A stretch of DNA of 64,000 nt from Brevibacillus brevis NBRC 100599 (GTDB lineage: Bacteria; Bacillota; Bacilli; Brevibacillales; Brevibacillaceae), in assembly GCF_000010165.1 (NCBI RefSeq), contig NC_012491.1:5217001-5281000 (forward strand). The letters run 5' to 3'. Positions 1 to 8,353 of the stretch are shown piece by piece. The notes beneath the pieces were generated by a model, which worked only from the letters and a program-made list of their open reading frames with translations, did not search any database and was not told the DNA's origin. Every line of letters begins with the position of its first letter. The stretch's first letter is position 1. Made by a program: the position numbers and the translations under genes.

Positions 1-701
1 TCGAGATCTGCCTGCGCTGCGGCTTGCGCGGCTTGTGCTGTACCGATTTGGGCCACAGTTGCTGCGATGTCTTCTTGTGCAGAATGGTACTGTGCCTGTG
101 TCTGCGCTACTTGTGCCGCCCATTGATCTGCCTGCGTTTTTGCCTGATTCACTGCTTCTTTTTGCGTGTCGAGGTCTTTGGCAGAGATCGCTCCTTTTTC
201 AAAGAGCGCTGTTGCTTCCTCGAGTCGTTTTTGTTGATACAAAAGGGTCTGCTGCGCCCCCTGCCATTGCGATTCTGCCTGCGTCATCTGCTCTGCAGCA
301 CGTGCCTTTCCTGCTTGTGCCTGATTTTTTCTCGCTTGGGCCAGTTGGATATTCGCATTTGCTTGCTGGACGTTGGCCATGCTTCTTTGGATTGTTGTGT
401 CGCGTGAACCCGCTCTCGCCTCTTCTAGTTTGGCTGTCGCTTGGTCCAATGCTGCCTGTGCTTCTGCCACAGTCATTTGGTAGCTTCGTTTATCGATTTG
501 GGCCAGCACTTGTCCTTTTTTCACTGTACTTCCCTCTTCTGCCGTAACGTTTGTCACCAATCCGCCTACTTCAGCTACGATCGGCAGCTCGATGGCCTCG
601 ATTGTGCTAGACAGAGACGAATGATTTTCCGCTGTCCAATTGCAGCCTGACAAAGCCAGTAAGAGTCCCCCGATACAAATGGAGCGAACAATTGGTTTCA
701 T
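1..701 (-). CDS. HlyD-family efflux adaptor lipoprotein (partial, C-terminus outside window)
   Basis: Membrane-fusion (adaptor) subunit of an efflux pump, anchored outside the cytoplasmic membrane. Reading leftward from ATG 701, the product begins MKPIVRSICIGG and has a lipobox LSGC with the lipidated Cys at about residue 20. Residues ~40-75 form a biotinyl-lipoyl-like domain (VAEVGGLVTNVTAEEG, then KKGQVLAQID). A long Ala/Gln-rich coiled-coil hairpin follows (~75-233), typical of HlyD/AcrA-type adaptors. The frame is open to the window edge, so about 233 residues are visible. The RBS GGGGGAAG precedes the start. The gene faces away from the VOC gene, with two operator-like palindromes between them. 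The pump partner (ABC or RND) must lie beyond base 1 and cannot be named. Confidence 0.88.
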   Translation of the reverse strand, partial: MKPIVRSICIGGLLLALSGCNWTAENHSSLSSTIEAIELPIVAEVGGLVTNVTAEEGSTVKKGQVLAQIDKRSYQMTVAEAQAALDQATAKLEEARAGSRDTTIQRSMANVQQANANIQLAQARKNQAQAGKARAAEQMTQAESQWQGAQQTLLYQQKRLEEATALFEKGAISAKDLDTQKEAVNQAKTQADQWAAQVAQTQAQYHSAQEDIAATVAQIGTAQAAQAAAQADL

Positions 702-728
702 AAACGCTTCCCCCTACCTACGTAATGG

Positions 729-742
729 AGTGAGTAATCACT
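729..742. promoter_or_regulatory. Operator-like palindrome, copy 1
   Basis: AGTGAGTAATCACT is itself a dyad (AGTGA-N4-TCACT). Its exact reverse complement recurs at 807-820. It lies 28 bp upstream of the efflux adaptor start. The shape fits TetR/MarR-type operators controlling efflux genes. The regulator is not in the window. Confidence 0.6.
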
Positions 743-806
743 TTCTTTTTATGAGTAAAAAAACAAGTCACAGAATCAGACTCGAGATGAGCTTTTTAGG
801 GTAGCG

Positions 807-820
807 AGTGATTACTCACT
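807..820. promoter_or_regulatory. Operator-like palindrome, copy 2
   Basis: AGTGATTACTCACT is the exact reverse complement of the site at 729-742; centres are 78 bp apart. It sits in the divergent region between the adaptor gene and the VOC gene, so it may control either or both. It is followed by a related half site (GTGAG, 828-832). Confidence 0.6.
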
Positions 821-988
821 TTTAATTGTGAGTATATGCTCCTCTTTTGCGAAATGCAATTCCTTTTTCTACAATGCGCAATTGAAAAGAAATCCTGTCT
901 GACGTCCGTTGGCATCGGGTATCAGATACCGTCGCGATGGAAAGGATTAGGAGCATCGGGTTATAAACTACCATGTAGGGAGTGGAAC

Positions 989-1375
989 ATGTCTATGATG
1001 ATTAGCAAAGTCGGTCAAATCATGTTGTATGTCAATAACCAGGATCAAGCAGTGAACTTTTGGACCGAAAAACTAGGGTTTCGTGTGGTTTCAGAAGAGA
1101 AGAACGGTGAAATGAGATGGATTGAAATTGCTCCCGCACAAGGTGCTGAAACAAGCATCGTTCTGCACAATAAGGAATTCGTAGCGAAAATGTCGCCCGG
1201 AATGAATCTTGGCACTCCTTCGCTCCTGTTCTTTTCGGAAAATATCGAGGAATTGCGTAACGACCTTAAGAATAAAAATGTGAAGGTTGGAGACATTGTC
1301 ACGATGCCTTCGGGCCGTGTCTTTAACTTCGCAGACGATGAAGAAAATTACTTCGCTATTCTGGAGAAAAAGTAA
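989..1375 (+). CDS. VOC-family (glyoxalase/bleomycin-resistance fold) protein
   Basis: Small 128-residue protein of the vicinal-oxygen-chelate superfamily. It starts MSMMISKVGQIMLYVNNQDQ, with the beta-alpha motif (VNNQDQAVNFWTEKLGF) that opens these domains, and ends in a second half with VFNFADDEENYFAILEK. This matches single-domain VOC proteins of Bacillales (usually 120-130 aa). ATG 989 is chosen because of the upstream GGGAG and because the in-frame extension from 836 (51 residues) is Cys-rich and unlike the family. Substrate and metal use cannot be told; glyoxalase, fosfomycin-resistance and uncharacterised members all look like this. A terminator hairpin follows. Confidence 0.82.
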   Translation: MSMMISKVGQIMLYVNNQDQAVNFWTEKLGFRVVSEEKNGEMRWIEIAPAQGAETSIVLHNKEFVAKMSPGMNLGTPSLLFFSENIEELRNDLKNKNVKVGDIVTMPSGRVFNFADDEENYFAILEKK

Positions 1376-1384
1376 ACAGAAGGA

Positions 1385-1417
1385 GGCGGCTGACTTGAAT
1401 GGTCGGCCGCCTTTTGT
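1385..1417 (+). terminator. Intrinsic terminator of the VOC gene
   Basis: GGCGGCTGAC-loop-GTCGGCCGCC, a 10-bp stem with one G-T pair, then CTTTTGTTT. It lies between convergent genes, so it may also stop topB transcripts coming from the right. Confidence 0.75.
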
Positions 1418-1428
1418 TTCATGCCTAT

Positions 1429-3627
1429 TTAGTCGAACTTTAATTTGGACAGTGCGTCTTTCAACGCTGAGTTGATTCCTTCGTCCGGCTCCTTGTCTTG
1501 CCCCTTTAAATACTTGGATACTTCTTTCTTCGAAACCTTGCTGCCCTTTTCCTTGTCGCGACGCTCCTGGAAGGTCTTCAGTTTTTCCTTGTGCCCACAA
1601 CCGCAGACAAAGGTTTGTCCTTCCCCTTCTCCGCGCAGCTCCAATCTTTTGTGGCATTTTGGACATCTGGCATTGGTTTGCTTGGCAATGCTTTTGCGAT
1701 AGCCGCATTCCCGGTCCTGGCACACCTGCATTTTGCCGCGCTTTCCGTTTACCTCCAACAAAAACTTATTGCACTCCGGGCACCTGCTTCTGGTCAGGTT
1801 GTCGTGCCGGAAAGTCTGATCGCTGTTCTTGATCTGCTGGACGACTTCTTTGGCGTACGTTTTCATCTCTTCGATAAACGCTCGCTTGTTCAAGCTTCCC
1901 TTGGCGATGGCACCGAGCTTTTGCTCCCATTGGGCGGTCAAGGTCGGCGATTGCATTTCATCTGGGACAAGCTCTAGCAATTGCTTGGCTTTTGCGGTGA
2001 CAAAAATATGCTTGCCGCGCTTCTCTAGCAAAAAGCTGTTGAACAGCTTCTCAATCACATCCGCGCGGGTTGCTACCGTACCAAGGCCGCCTGTTTCCCC
2101 AATCGTTTTGATCAAATCCTTGCTCTCGTTTGCCATGTATTTTGCCGGGTTTTCCATCGCAGATAGCAGACTCGCTTCTGTAAATGGCTCTGGCGGCTTC
2201 GTCTCGCCCTTGGTCTGGGAAATCGACTGGATTTGCAAACGATCTCCTTTGGCAAGAGAAGGCAGGATTTGTTCCTTTACGCCGTCCTTCGCATCGTCTT
2301 CTTCTACATCGTGGTCGTACGCCTCTCTCCAGCCTTGGGAGAGCACGGTTTTTCCTTTTGCCAGGAATGTTTCATTCCCGATTTTTGCCTGGATGGTCGT
2401 TTGCTCGTATTCGAAGGCAGGCAGCAAAACGGCCAGGAAACGCTTCACGATGAGGTCGAAAATCTTGCGCTCCTTATCGCTCAAATCACCGAGAAAAACA
2501 GCTTGCTCCGTCGGGATAATCGCATGGTGGTCAGATACTTTGCTGTCATCCACGAATGATTTGTTCGCTTTGATCGGCGCCCGCAGGATTCTGGCGGCGA
2601 GGGGCGCGTATGGCTTCATTTGGACAGCCTTGATTCGATCCGGCAGCGTCTCGACGATATCAGCAGAGAGATAGCGAGAGTCCGTTCGTGGGTATGTCAC
2701 TGCCTTGTGATGCTCATATAGCCCTTGCATGATAGACAGTGTCTGCTTTGGCGAATAGCCAAACATCCGGTTGGCATCCCGTTGCAGCTCCGTCAAATCG
2801 TACAGCTGTGGTGCATACGTCTTTTTGTGCGCACGAGTAATCTCGATGACTTCTGCATTTTTCTCCTGTTTGAGAGCGGCTATTAGCTGATCAGCCTTTT
2901 CCTTGGAAAACGTTTTGAAATCCTTCGTTTGCTGATCCTGCCATTGGAGCTGAATCGGACCTTGGGCCACCGCAGACAGTCCGTAAAATGGCTTGGGTGT
3001 AAAGCGACGAATCTCCTCTTCTCGCGTTGCCACAATGGCGAGTGTTGGCGTCTGGACACGACCGCATGAGAGCTGGGCGTTATGCTTGCACGTCAAGGCG
3101 CGGGTGGCATTGATTCCAACGAGCCAGTCGGCTTCTGCACGAGCAGCAGCGGAGGCAAACAAGTTTTCATAGTTTTTGCCGTCCTTCAGATTGCGGAAGC
3201 CCTCACGGATTGCCTTATCTGTCACCGAGGAAATCCACAGACGTTTGATTGGTTTATTCACGTGAACCAGCTCGAGAATCCACCTGGCTACGAGCTCTCC
3301 TTCACGTCCTGCATCCGTCGCAATGACGATCTGCCCGACATCATTGCGTCTCAATTGTTGTTTGACGACCTGAAATTGCCTGTTGCTTTCCTTGATCACG
3401 ACCAAGCGCAATGGGGACGGCATAATCGGCAAATCCTCGATTCGCCACGAGCCGAATTGCTGCCCGTACGCTTCAGGATCAGCGAGAGTAACCAAATGCC
3501 CGAGCGCCCACGTTACAATGTATTTATCTCCCTCAAAAAAGCCGTTTCCTTTTTTGTGACACTGCAATACTTTGGCAATGTCTCGTCCAACCGAAGGCTT
3601 TTCTGCCAGTACAACTGTTTTACTCAT
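1429..3627 (-). CDS. topB: DNA topoisomerase III
   Basis: Type IA topoisomerase that relaxes or decatenates DNA by transient single-strand cleavage. The 732-residue product begins MSKTVVLAEKPSVGRDIAKV (Toprim core), has the acidic Toprim segment VIATDAGREGELVARW (~100-115), the active-site region TYPRTDSRYL with the catalytic Tyr at about residue 312, and C-terminal zinc-ribbon cysteines (CPECNK..CQDRECGY and CPKCHK..CGCG). ATG 3627 has AAAGGATG upstream and gives the canonical N-terminus; the longer in-frame start at 3678 would add 17 unrelated residues. Length matches Bacillus TopB (about 727 aa). It is a lone gene, convergent with the VOC gene. Confidence 0.96.
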   Translation of the reverse strand: MSKTVVLAEKPSVGRDIAKVLQCHKKGNGFFEGDKYIVTWALGHLVTLADPEAYGQQFGSWRIEDLPIMPSPLRLVVIKESNRQFQVVKQQLRRNDVGQIVIATDAGREGELVARWILELVHVNKPIKRLWISSVTDKAIREGFRNLKDGKNYENLFASAAARAEADWLVGINATRALTCKHNAQLSCGRVQTPTLAIVATREEEIRRFTPKPFYGLSAVAQGPIQLQWQDQQTKDFKTFSKEKADQLIAALKQEKNAEVIEITRAHKKTYAPQLYDLTELQRDANRMFGYSPKQTLSIMQGLYEHHKAVTYPRTDSRYLSADIVETLPDRIKAVQMKPYAPLAARILRAPIKANKSFVDDSKVSDHHAIIPTEQAVFLGDLSDKERKIFDLIVKRFLAVLLPAFEYEQTTIQAKIGNETFLAKGKTVLSQGWREAYDHDVEEDDAKDGVKEQILPSLAKGDRLQIQSISQTKGETKPPEPFTEASLLSAMENPAKYMANESKDLIKTIGETGGLGTVATRADVIEKLFNSFLLEKRGKHIFVTAKAKQLLELVPDEMQSPTLTAQWEQKLGAIAKGSLNKRAFIEEMKTYAKEVVQQIKNSDQTFRHDNLTRSRCPECNKFLLEVNGKRGKMQVCQDRECGYRKSIAKQTNARCPKCHKRLELRGEGEGQTFVCGCGHKEKLKTFQERRDKEKGSKVSKKEVSKYLKGQDKEPDEGINSALKDALSKLKFD

Positions 3628-3796
3628 GTACGACATCCTTTCAAACCAATTCAACAATCTGTTATCCATTGTAAACAAAAAAGCAGGAAGAAGGGGCTTA
3701 GAAATTTTTCGAGATCATAAAGTTTTAGACTCTTAGGGTTATGAAACGCTAACGGGCAGGCTTAAATTCCCTCTGGAAAAAAATTCATATGGGTCC

Positions 3797-3827
3797 TTGA
3801 CCATTACGTAACGTAACGGTTTATAGT
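3797..3827 (+). promoter_or_regulatory. MerR-type promoter with 19-bp spacer and operator dyad
   Basis: A -35 box TTGACC (3797-3802) and -10 box TATAGT (3822-3827) are separated by 19 bp, the over-long spacing characteristic of MerR-activated promoters. The spacer holds a dyad: ACCATTACGT (3800-3809), A, ACGTAACGGT (3811-3820), one mismatch between arms. It reads into the merR gene at 3871. Confidence 0.85.
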
Positions 3828-3870
3828 GAAATTACCGGTGAAACGCTAGCGATCAAGAAAGGGGCTGATC

Positions 3871-4359
3871 ATGAAAAGTCATTGGAAAGTCGGAGAACTT
3901 GCGAAAATAGCGGGAATTACGATACGGACTTTACGTTTTTACGATCAGATAGGCTTGTTTTCACCATCTGGCTATTCGCCATCCGGATACAGACTCTACA
4001 CCGAAAAGGACATTTCACGCCTACAGCAAATTTTGTCCTTAAAGGAATTGGGGCTATCGCTGGAGCAGATTAAAGCCGTTATGGCCGGAGACCAGCTCAG
4101 CCTGTCAGACATTGTTTCCATTCAAATAGACAGCCTGAAAGAAAGTATCCGCATGCAGCAGAAACTCTTGCATGAGCTTGAGAATGTTTCGAGTCGGATG
4201 CAAAGGAACGAACCGTTTACCGTTGAGCATTTCATGAACATCATACGAACGATGAGAATGAAGCATGAGAAATTTTTCGCTGAGAGAAAATCGAGTATGG
4301 ATCGCCACCTCGACCGACTTGGTGAATATTTAGATGAGCATCCGGAAGAACCCGGATAA
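3871..4359 (+). CDS. MerR-family transcriptional regulator
   Basis: 162-residue regulator with the MerR winged-helix N-terminus (WKVGELAKIAGITIRTLRFY, then YRLYTEKDISRLQQILSLK), followed by a long dimerisation helix (~75-125) and a short C-terminal tail without a separate drug-binding domain. There are no conserved metal-binding cysteines, so an organic-ligand or drug sensor is more likely than a metal sensor. It is first in an operon with an SRPBCC protein and an MFS exporter, and the promoter upstream has a MerR-type operator, so autoregulated activation of the operon is likely. The inducer is unknown. Confidence 0.9.
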   Translation: MKSHWKVGELAKIAGITIRTLRFYDQIGLFSPSGYSPSGYRLYTEKDISRLQQILSLKELGLSLEQIKAVMAGDQLSLSDIVSIQIDSLKESIRMQQKLLHELENVSSRMQRNEPFTVEHFMNIIRTMRMKHEKFFAERKSSMDRHLDRLGEYLDEHPEEPG

Positions 4360-4372
4360 GGAGGTTTCGACT

Positions 4373-4813
4373 GTGAGTGAAAGATCAGCCAAACATTCCA
4401 CATTTGTCATTGAAAGGAACTATAAGCATTCCCCTGCTCGTGTATTCGCTGCATGGGCGGGTCAAGCAGCCAAAGCCAGTTGGTTTCCTAAAGCTGAAGA
4501 ATTCGACTTCCGCGTCGGCGGCCGCGAATTCAATCGTGGTGGTCCGCCTGGGGGACCCGTTTACACATTCGATGCCTGCTATCAGGAAATCGTTCAGAAT
4601 ACGCGAATTGTATACTCTTACACGTTGAACATGGAAGACAAGCGGATGTCTGTCTCCGTGACGACGGTAGAATTCGAATCCGTAGACGGCGGCACGCGCT
4701 TGATCTATACCGAGCAGGGCGTTTTTCTGGACGGTCTCGATACACCTGAACAGCGTGAGCACGGAACAAAGGTGATGTTGGATCGGCTCGGAGAGGTTCT
4801 CGACGCCCAATGA
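4373..4813 (+). CDS. SRPBCC / AHSA1-like (START-fold) domain protein
   Basis: 146-residue single-domain protein of the AHSA1 (Hsp90 ATPase activator homologue 1-like) SRPBCC family, a hydrophobic-ligand-binding fold. Typical elements are the opening FVIERNYKHSPARVFAAW, the region FDFRVGGREF, and the C-terminal helix GTKVMLDRLGEVL. GTG 4373 is preferred because AAGGAGG lies 8 nt upstream; the in-frame ATG at 4334 lies inside merR and lacks an RBS. It overlaps the exporter start (ATGA). The context suggests ligand binding or detoxification linked to export, which is inference; many such proteins in Firmicutes have no known ligand. Confidence 0.85.
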   Translation: MSERSAKHSTFVIERNYKHSPARVFAAWAGQAAKASWFPKAEEFDFRVGGREFNRGGPPGGPVYTFDACYQEIVQNTRIVYSYTLNMEDKRMSVSVTTVEFESVDGGTRLIYTEQGVFLDGLDTPEQREHGTKVMLDRLGEVLDAQ

Positions 4814-6357
4814 AAGCTGCTGCGCTTGAATCGAGTCACCGGGCCGGTTTGAACGAATGGATTGGACTTGCCGTACTTTCCTTGCCTGCACTGCTCGTTT
4901 CGATAGATTTGTCGGTCATGATTCTCGCACTTCCTCACATAAGTGTCTCTATCGGCGCTGACAGTACAGAACAGCTCTGGATCATGGATATATACGGCTT
5001 CATGCTCTCGGGGTTTCTGATCACGATGGGCTCGCTCGGAGATCGGCTCGGACGCCGTAAGCTGCTGATGTTCGGAGCAGGGGCATTCGGTTTGGCTTCG
5101 GTGTTGGCTGCTTACTCCAGCACCTCTGGGATGCTGATTGCAGCACGGGCGCTGCTTGGCATAGCCGGGGCAACGGTATCGCCTTCGTCCCTGGCATTGA
5201 TCAGCAATATGTTCCGCGATCATAAGCAGCGTTCCCTCGCCATAGGCATATGGTTCATGTGCTCCATGGGAGGCATGGCGCTTGGCCCAGTAGTCGGCGG
5301 GATGATGCTGGAGCATTTTTCATGGGGTTCGATTTTTCTACTCGGCGTTCCTATCATGGCGCTGCTGTTGTTGACTGCAACCCATCTTCTGCCCGAATAT
5401 CGGGATCCCGCACCTGGTCATTTGGATATGACTAGCGTCATGCTGTCGATGTGCACCATTCTACCAACAATTTACGGCCTAAAGGAAATCGCTAAGCAAG
5501 GTATACATACCTTGCCGCTCATTGCCATCGTGGCTGGCGTTGTTTTCGGGACGTTATTCGTAAGACGGCAGCAACGATTGGACAGTCCGCTAATGGATTT
5601 GCGCCTATTCGCAAACCCCGCCTTCAGCACAGCACTGGGCGGCTTGTTCGGCATCACTTTGACAGGTGCTTCCATGTTCTTCATCGCACAGCATCTTCAA
5701 TTCGTGGAAGGACTATCGCCGCTTGCGGCAGCGATGTGCATGCTCCCGGGAGTGGTTGCGTCGATGGCAGGCATGTTGTTGTCGCCGATCATCGCTCGGT
5801 GGGTCCGACCGTCGCTCCTTATCGGGGCAGGCCTTGTCGTCTCGGCGACTGGTTGTTTTCTACTGTCCCAAGTAGAGGCGGGATCCGGGCTCTCAACCCT
5901 GATCGTCGGTTATATCTTTTTTCATGTAGGAGCCGCCCCGTTTGCGAGCTTGTCCAGCGATCTCATTATCGGCTCAGCCCCGCCTGCAAAAGCAGGTTCG
6001 GCGGCGTCCTTGCTGCAAACGAGCGGTGAATTCGCATTCGCACTGGGTATTGCTGTATTAGGCAGCATCGGAACATACGTGTACCGCACTCAAATTGCCA
6101 GCTTCATACCGGGAGATGTTACGATGTTAACATCCGCAGCCTCCCGCGAAAGTCTCGCTGGGGCAGTCTCGGCGGCTAAAGCTTTACCCGAACCTATTGG
6201 TTCACCACTTCTTCATGGCGCCCAGATAGCATTTACCGACAGCATGCATGCTGTTGTGACCATTAGCGGCGTGCTCATGATCGCTATCGCCATACTCACC
6301 GTGATCAAGCTTCGGCATATCCCCCCCATCGGGCAGAAAGCGCCAGGTGAGATGTAA
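4810..6357 (+). CDS. MFS multidrug exporter, DHA2 (14-TMS) type
   Basis: 515-residue permease with about 14 hydrophobic segments. It carries the DHA family signature in TM1 (SIDLSVMILALPHIS), motif A in the first cytoplasmic loop (GSLGDRLGRRKLLM), and motif C-like glycines/prolines in TM5 (GPVVGGMML). It resembles SmvA/QacA/LfrA-type proton antiporters for quaternary ammonium compounds, dyes and similar cations; the exact substrate cannot be read. Its ATG overlaps the SRPBCC stop, so the two are translationally coupled in the merR operon. The TM1 Asp seen in QacA-type cation exporters is present (SIDLS). Confidence 0.9.
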   Translation: MKAAALESSHRAGLNEWIGLAVLSLPALLVSIDLSVMILALPHISVSIGADSTEQLWIMDIYGFMLSGFLITMGSLGDRLGRRKLLMFGAGAFGLASVLAAYSSTSGMLIAARALLGIAGATVSPSSLALISNMFRDHKQRSLAIGIWFMCSMGGMALGPVVGGMMLEHFSWGSIFLLGVPIMALLLLTATHLLPEYRDPAPGHLDMTSVMLSMCTILPTIYGLKEIAKQGIHTLPLIAIVAGVVFGTLFVRRQQRLDSPLMDLRLFANPAFSTALGGLFGITLTGASMFFIAQHLQFVEGLSPLAAAMCMLPGVVASMAGMLLSPIIARWVRPSLLIGAGLVVSATGCFLLSQVEAGSGLSTLIVGYIFFHVGAAPFASLSSDLIIGSAPPAKAGSAASLLQTSGEFAFALGIAVLGSIGTYVYRTQIASFIPGDVTMLTSAASRESLAGAVSAAKALPEPIGSPLLHGAQIAFTDSMHAVVTISGVLMIAIAILTVIKLRHIPPIGQKAPGEM

Positions 6358-6363
6358 GGATCC

Positions 6364-6404
6364 GTGGCAGTCTAGGACTTTATTTTCTCGTCCCAGACTG
6401 CCAC
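6364..6404 (+). terminator. Strong hairpin after the merR operon
   Basis: GTGGCAGTCTAGGAC (6364-6378) pairs with GTCCCAGACTGCCAC (6390-6404) with a single mismatch around an 11-nt loop, 7 bp after the exporter stop. No clear T tract follows, so it may act as a transcript-end stabiliser rather than a classic terminator. Confidence 0.55.
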
Positions 6405-6498
6405 TGTCTCATGTATGCGAGACAACCTTTCAAACCTAGTCAAACATCCCTGTAACGATTGTAAAGAAAGAAGTCGTAGGAGGGATTCAGGAATGAAT

Positions 6499-6533
6499 GA
6501 AAAAAGGGCCGTCTCTGGAATAGAGACAACCCT
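6499..6533 (-). terminator. Intrinsic terminator of the Ig-like secreted protein gene
   Basis: On the minus strand AGGGTTGTCTCT-ATTCC-AGAGACGGCCCT forms the stem and is followed by TTTTTTC. It lies about 84 bp downstream of the stop of the 6617-7519 gene. Confidence 0.75.
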
Positions 6534-6616
6534 TCTATCTTTAACATTTCACCCTATACACTTGTTGCCCTTTCCAGTAACAGTCGCAACAGAGGTGTCA
6601 GAAGAAGATGCTTTTT

Positions 6617-7519
6617 CTACTCAACCTCTGTTGAAAGGTCACCAAATTCTAGATCATCCCATCCACCAGATGGGGTGCCTGTTGAAAACAAGGAAAAATA
6701 TTTATAGCTTTCATTCCCTGATGTATCCTTTACTGCTCCTTGGGCTACATCTATGTAGTACTCTACATTATTTTTTAAAGGCGCTTTCGGTTGGATCGTT
6801 ACAGTGTCATTACTGACAGTAAAAGTTGCAGGAACCTTCGCACCATTGTCATTCATTAATAGGAATTTCTTTGTTCCACTTATCACTTTGCGATCATACT
6901 TAATTGTAATAACCGCATCTACATCCACTTTTGTTTCCTCTCCATACGGCTTTACATCGATTACTACAGGCGCTTCGTTGTTGCTGGTCACAAACTGTAA
7001 TAAATACTTATCGATCGATTTAGTAGAATCAATGGTGCTTACAATTGCTCCTTTGTCAATCTCGATCGCATATTTCGTATTGGATTCCAAAGTCTTGTCA
7101 GGACGAATATAGAGTGTGTTATTTCTAATCTCCAATTTTCCGCTGACTGGTGATTTTCCTTCAACCTTATAGAGCGATACTACTGTTGACGGATCATTGT
7201 CAAAAGTAATTGGCACCGGGAATGTTAGCGCAGGTTGAATGTTTGTAGGAACATCTGTCTGCGCAATAATAGGATTAGAAACTGATACGAACACATCCCC
7301 AGGCTTTGGATAACTGATTAGGTCGTCGGAAATATACGTGCTATCAAGTTGGTATTCACTTTTGAATTTCGCGTCATTTTCCTCTAGCTGCTCATCATCA
7401 AGGAACTGATTCGGTACACCAAGCTCTTCTTTCTCCGATTTTGCTGATACGCTGTTGCTGTTTAGCGTTAAACTGAACATGAGTGTTACTGCGAGTAAGG
7501 ATTGAACTAATCTCTTCAT
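6617..7519 (-). CDS. Secreted protein with two SbsA/Big_5 Ig-like domains
   Basis: 300-residue exported protein. The signal peptide is MKRLVQSLLAVTLMFSLTLN with a likely cut after SVSA (about residue 26). A short acidic linker is followed by two SbsA-type Ig-like repeats: residues ~85-180 (FPVPITFDNDPSTVVSLYKV .. PDKTLESNTKYAIEIDKGAI) and ~185-285 (DVDAVITIKYDRKVISGT .. APLKNNVEYYIDVAQGAV). The paired phrases 'L..NT.Y.IEIDKGAI' and 'LKNNVEYYIDVAQGAV' are diagnostic of this family, known from S-layer and cell-wall proteins. It has no LPXTG and no SLH domain. The RBS GGAGGAG precedes ATG 7519. It is monocistronic. Surface adhesion or structure is likely, but the ligand is unknown. Confidence 0.85.
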   Translation of the reverse strand: MKRLVQSLLAVTLMFSLTLNSNSVSAKSEKEELGVPNQFLDDEQLEENDAKFKSEYQLDSTYISDDLISYPKPGDVFVSVSNPIIAQTDVPTNIQPALTFPVPITFDNDPSTVVSLYKVEGKSPVSGKLEIRNNTLYIRPDKTLESNTKYAIEIDKGAIVSTIDSTKSIDKYLLQFVTSNNEAPVVIDVKPYGEETKVDVDAVITIKYDRKVISGTKKFLLMNDNGAKVPATFTVSNDTVTIQPKAPLKNNVEYYIDVAQGAVKDTSGNESYKYFSLFSTGTPSGGWDDLEFGDLSTEVE

Positions 7520-7673
7520 ACTTCTCCTCCTACATGGTTTGTTTGTTCATAAAAATCGTATTTGATTTTTTAGGCGTAACATACAGTTTTTTACACGAAA
7601 TAAAAATATGGTTATTTTGGACTAAGACAAGCTCCGAGCCTCCGACTCCACTCCAAAATGCGGTACGTCGACC

Positions 7674-7707
7674 AAAAAAAGAACGAAAGCAACAACCGCC
7701 TTCGTTC
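7674..7707 (-). terminator. Intrinsic terminator of the DUF402 gene
   Basis: Minus strand: GAACGAAGGC-loop-GCTTTCGTTC followed by seven T. It begins 10 bp downstream of the DUF402 stop codon. Confidence 0.85.
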
Positions 7708-7717
7708 TTCCATACGT

Positions 7718-8236
7718 TTATGCAAAAAAATTCGGAAAGTCAAAGTCATCCCGTTTGCCCGACAAAATATTTTGTAATAAAAGATCAGCGGTCTCAGAGG
7801 CAAACTGGTGATACTCGCTCGTGATAACGCCTTTTTTCAATGCCTCATCGAGCTCATCCTGATCAAGCAGATATACTTCTCCTGTCGGCAGTACCACGAT
7901 GTCGAGGTACAAATCGTCATACCAGATATGCCCGTTCTCGTCCTTGCCATGTCCCCGGCAAATATCGATATACCACTGCACGGTATTCCCTAACTCATCC
8001 ATCATTTTTGTAACGGCATAGGCTTGGCCATGGGGAAAATACTGCAAGTACACATATCCTCTATCGCCCACACACAGTAGTTGATCCCCGACAGGCATGT
8101 AGGCAGGCTCACTTACTTCGTCCAGAGTCAGGCGGACAGTGTACCCTGAGAAAGATAAAGATTCTACCCATTTTTGCTGGTAGCCCAATCGTTTCACGCG
8201 TCTCCAACCAGGTCGATCTGCTCGTTTTCGCTTCAT
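7718..8236 (-). CDS. DUF402 protein, putative nucleoside tri/diphosphate phosphatase
   Basis: 172-residue cytoplasmic protein of the DUF402 family (YgaC-like in Bacillus, Ntdp-like in Staphylococcus and Streptomyces), whose studied members hydrolyse nucleoside di- and triphosphates using acidic metal ligands. Seen here: WYIDICRG (~88-95), then HIWYDDLYLDIVVLPTGEVY (~103-122) and LLDQDELDEALKKG. The Asp-rich Y/W-D-L-x-L-D segment is the conserved catalytic region. It starts at ATG 8236 after GAGGGAGGG. Length is normal. It has its own terminator and is not obviously operonic. The catalytic role is inferred from the family. Confidence 0.82.
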   Translation of the reverse strand: MKRKRADRPGWRRVKRLGYQQKWVESLSFSGYTVRLTLDEVSEPAYMPVGDQLLCVGDRGYVYLQYFPHGQAYAVTKMMDELGNTVQWYIDICRGHGKDENGHIWYDDLYLDIVVLPTGEVYLLDQDELDEALKKGVITSEYHQFASETADLLLQNILSGKRDDFDFPNFFA

Positions 8237-8301
8237 AGCCTGCCCTCCCTCGTCATTTAGGTTGTTTTTACTCTACCATGAATAGGATCGTTTTGTCAGA
8301 T

Positions 8302-8335
8302 AGCAAACAAAGACATGCTCACGTTGAACATGCCT
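8302..8335 (-). terminator. Probable terminator of the amino-acid permease gene
   Basis: Arms 8311-8321 and 8325-8335 form an 11-bp stem with two G-T pairs around a 3-nt loop, followed on the minus strand by TTTGTTT. It lies 19 bp past the permease stop. Confidence 0.6.
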
Positions 8336-8353
8336 AAACGGATGACCTGCCAT

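Noticed and set aside
24..547. Plus-strand frames at the left edge
   Set aside because: They overlap the clear minus-strand efflux adaptor with its lipobox and lipoyl domain; they are shadows of its Ala/Gln-rich coding sequence.
1091..1723. Minus-strand 210-residue frame across the topB/VOC junction
   Set aside because: Overlaps two well-supported genes in other frames; composition is that of a shadow.
6415..6816. Plus-strand 133-residue frame
   Set aside because: It overlaps the terminator and end of the Ig-like gene, has no RBS and no recognisable domain.
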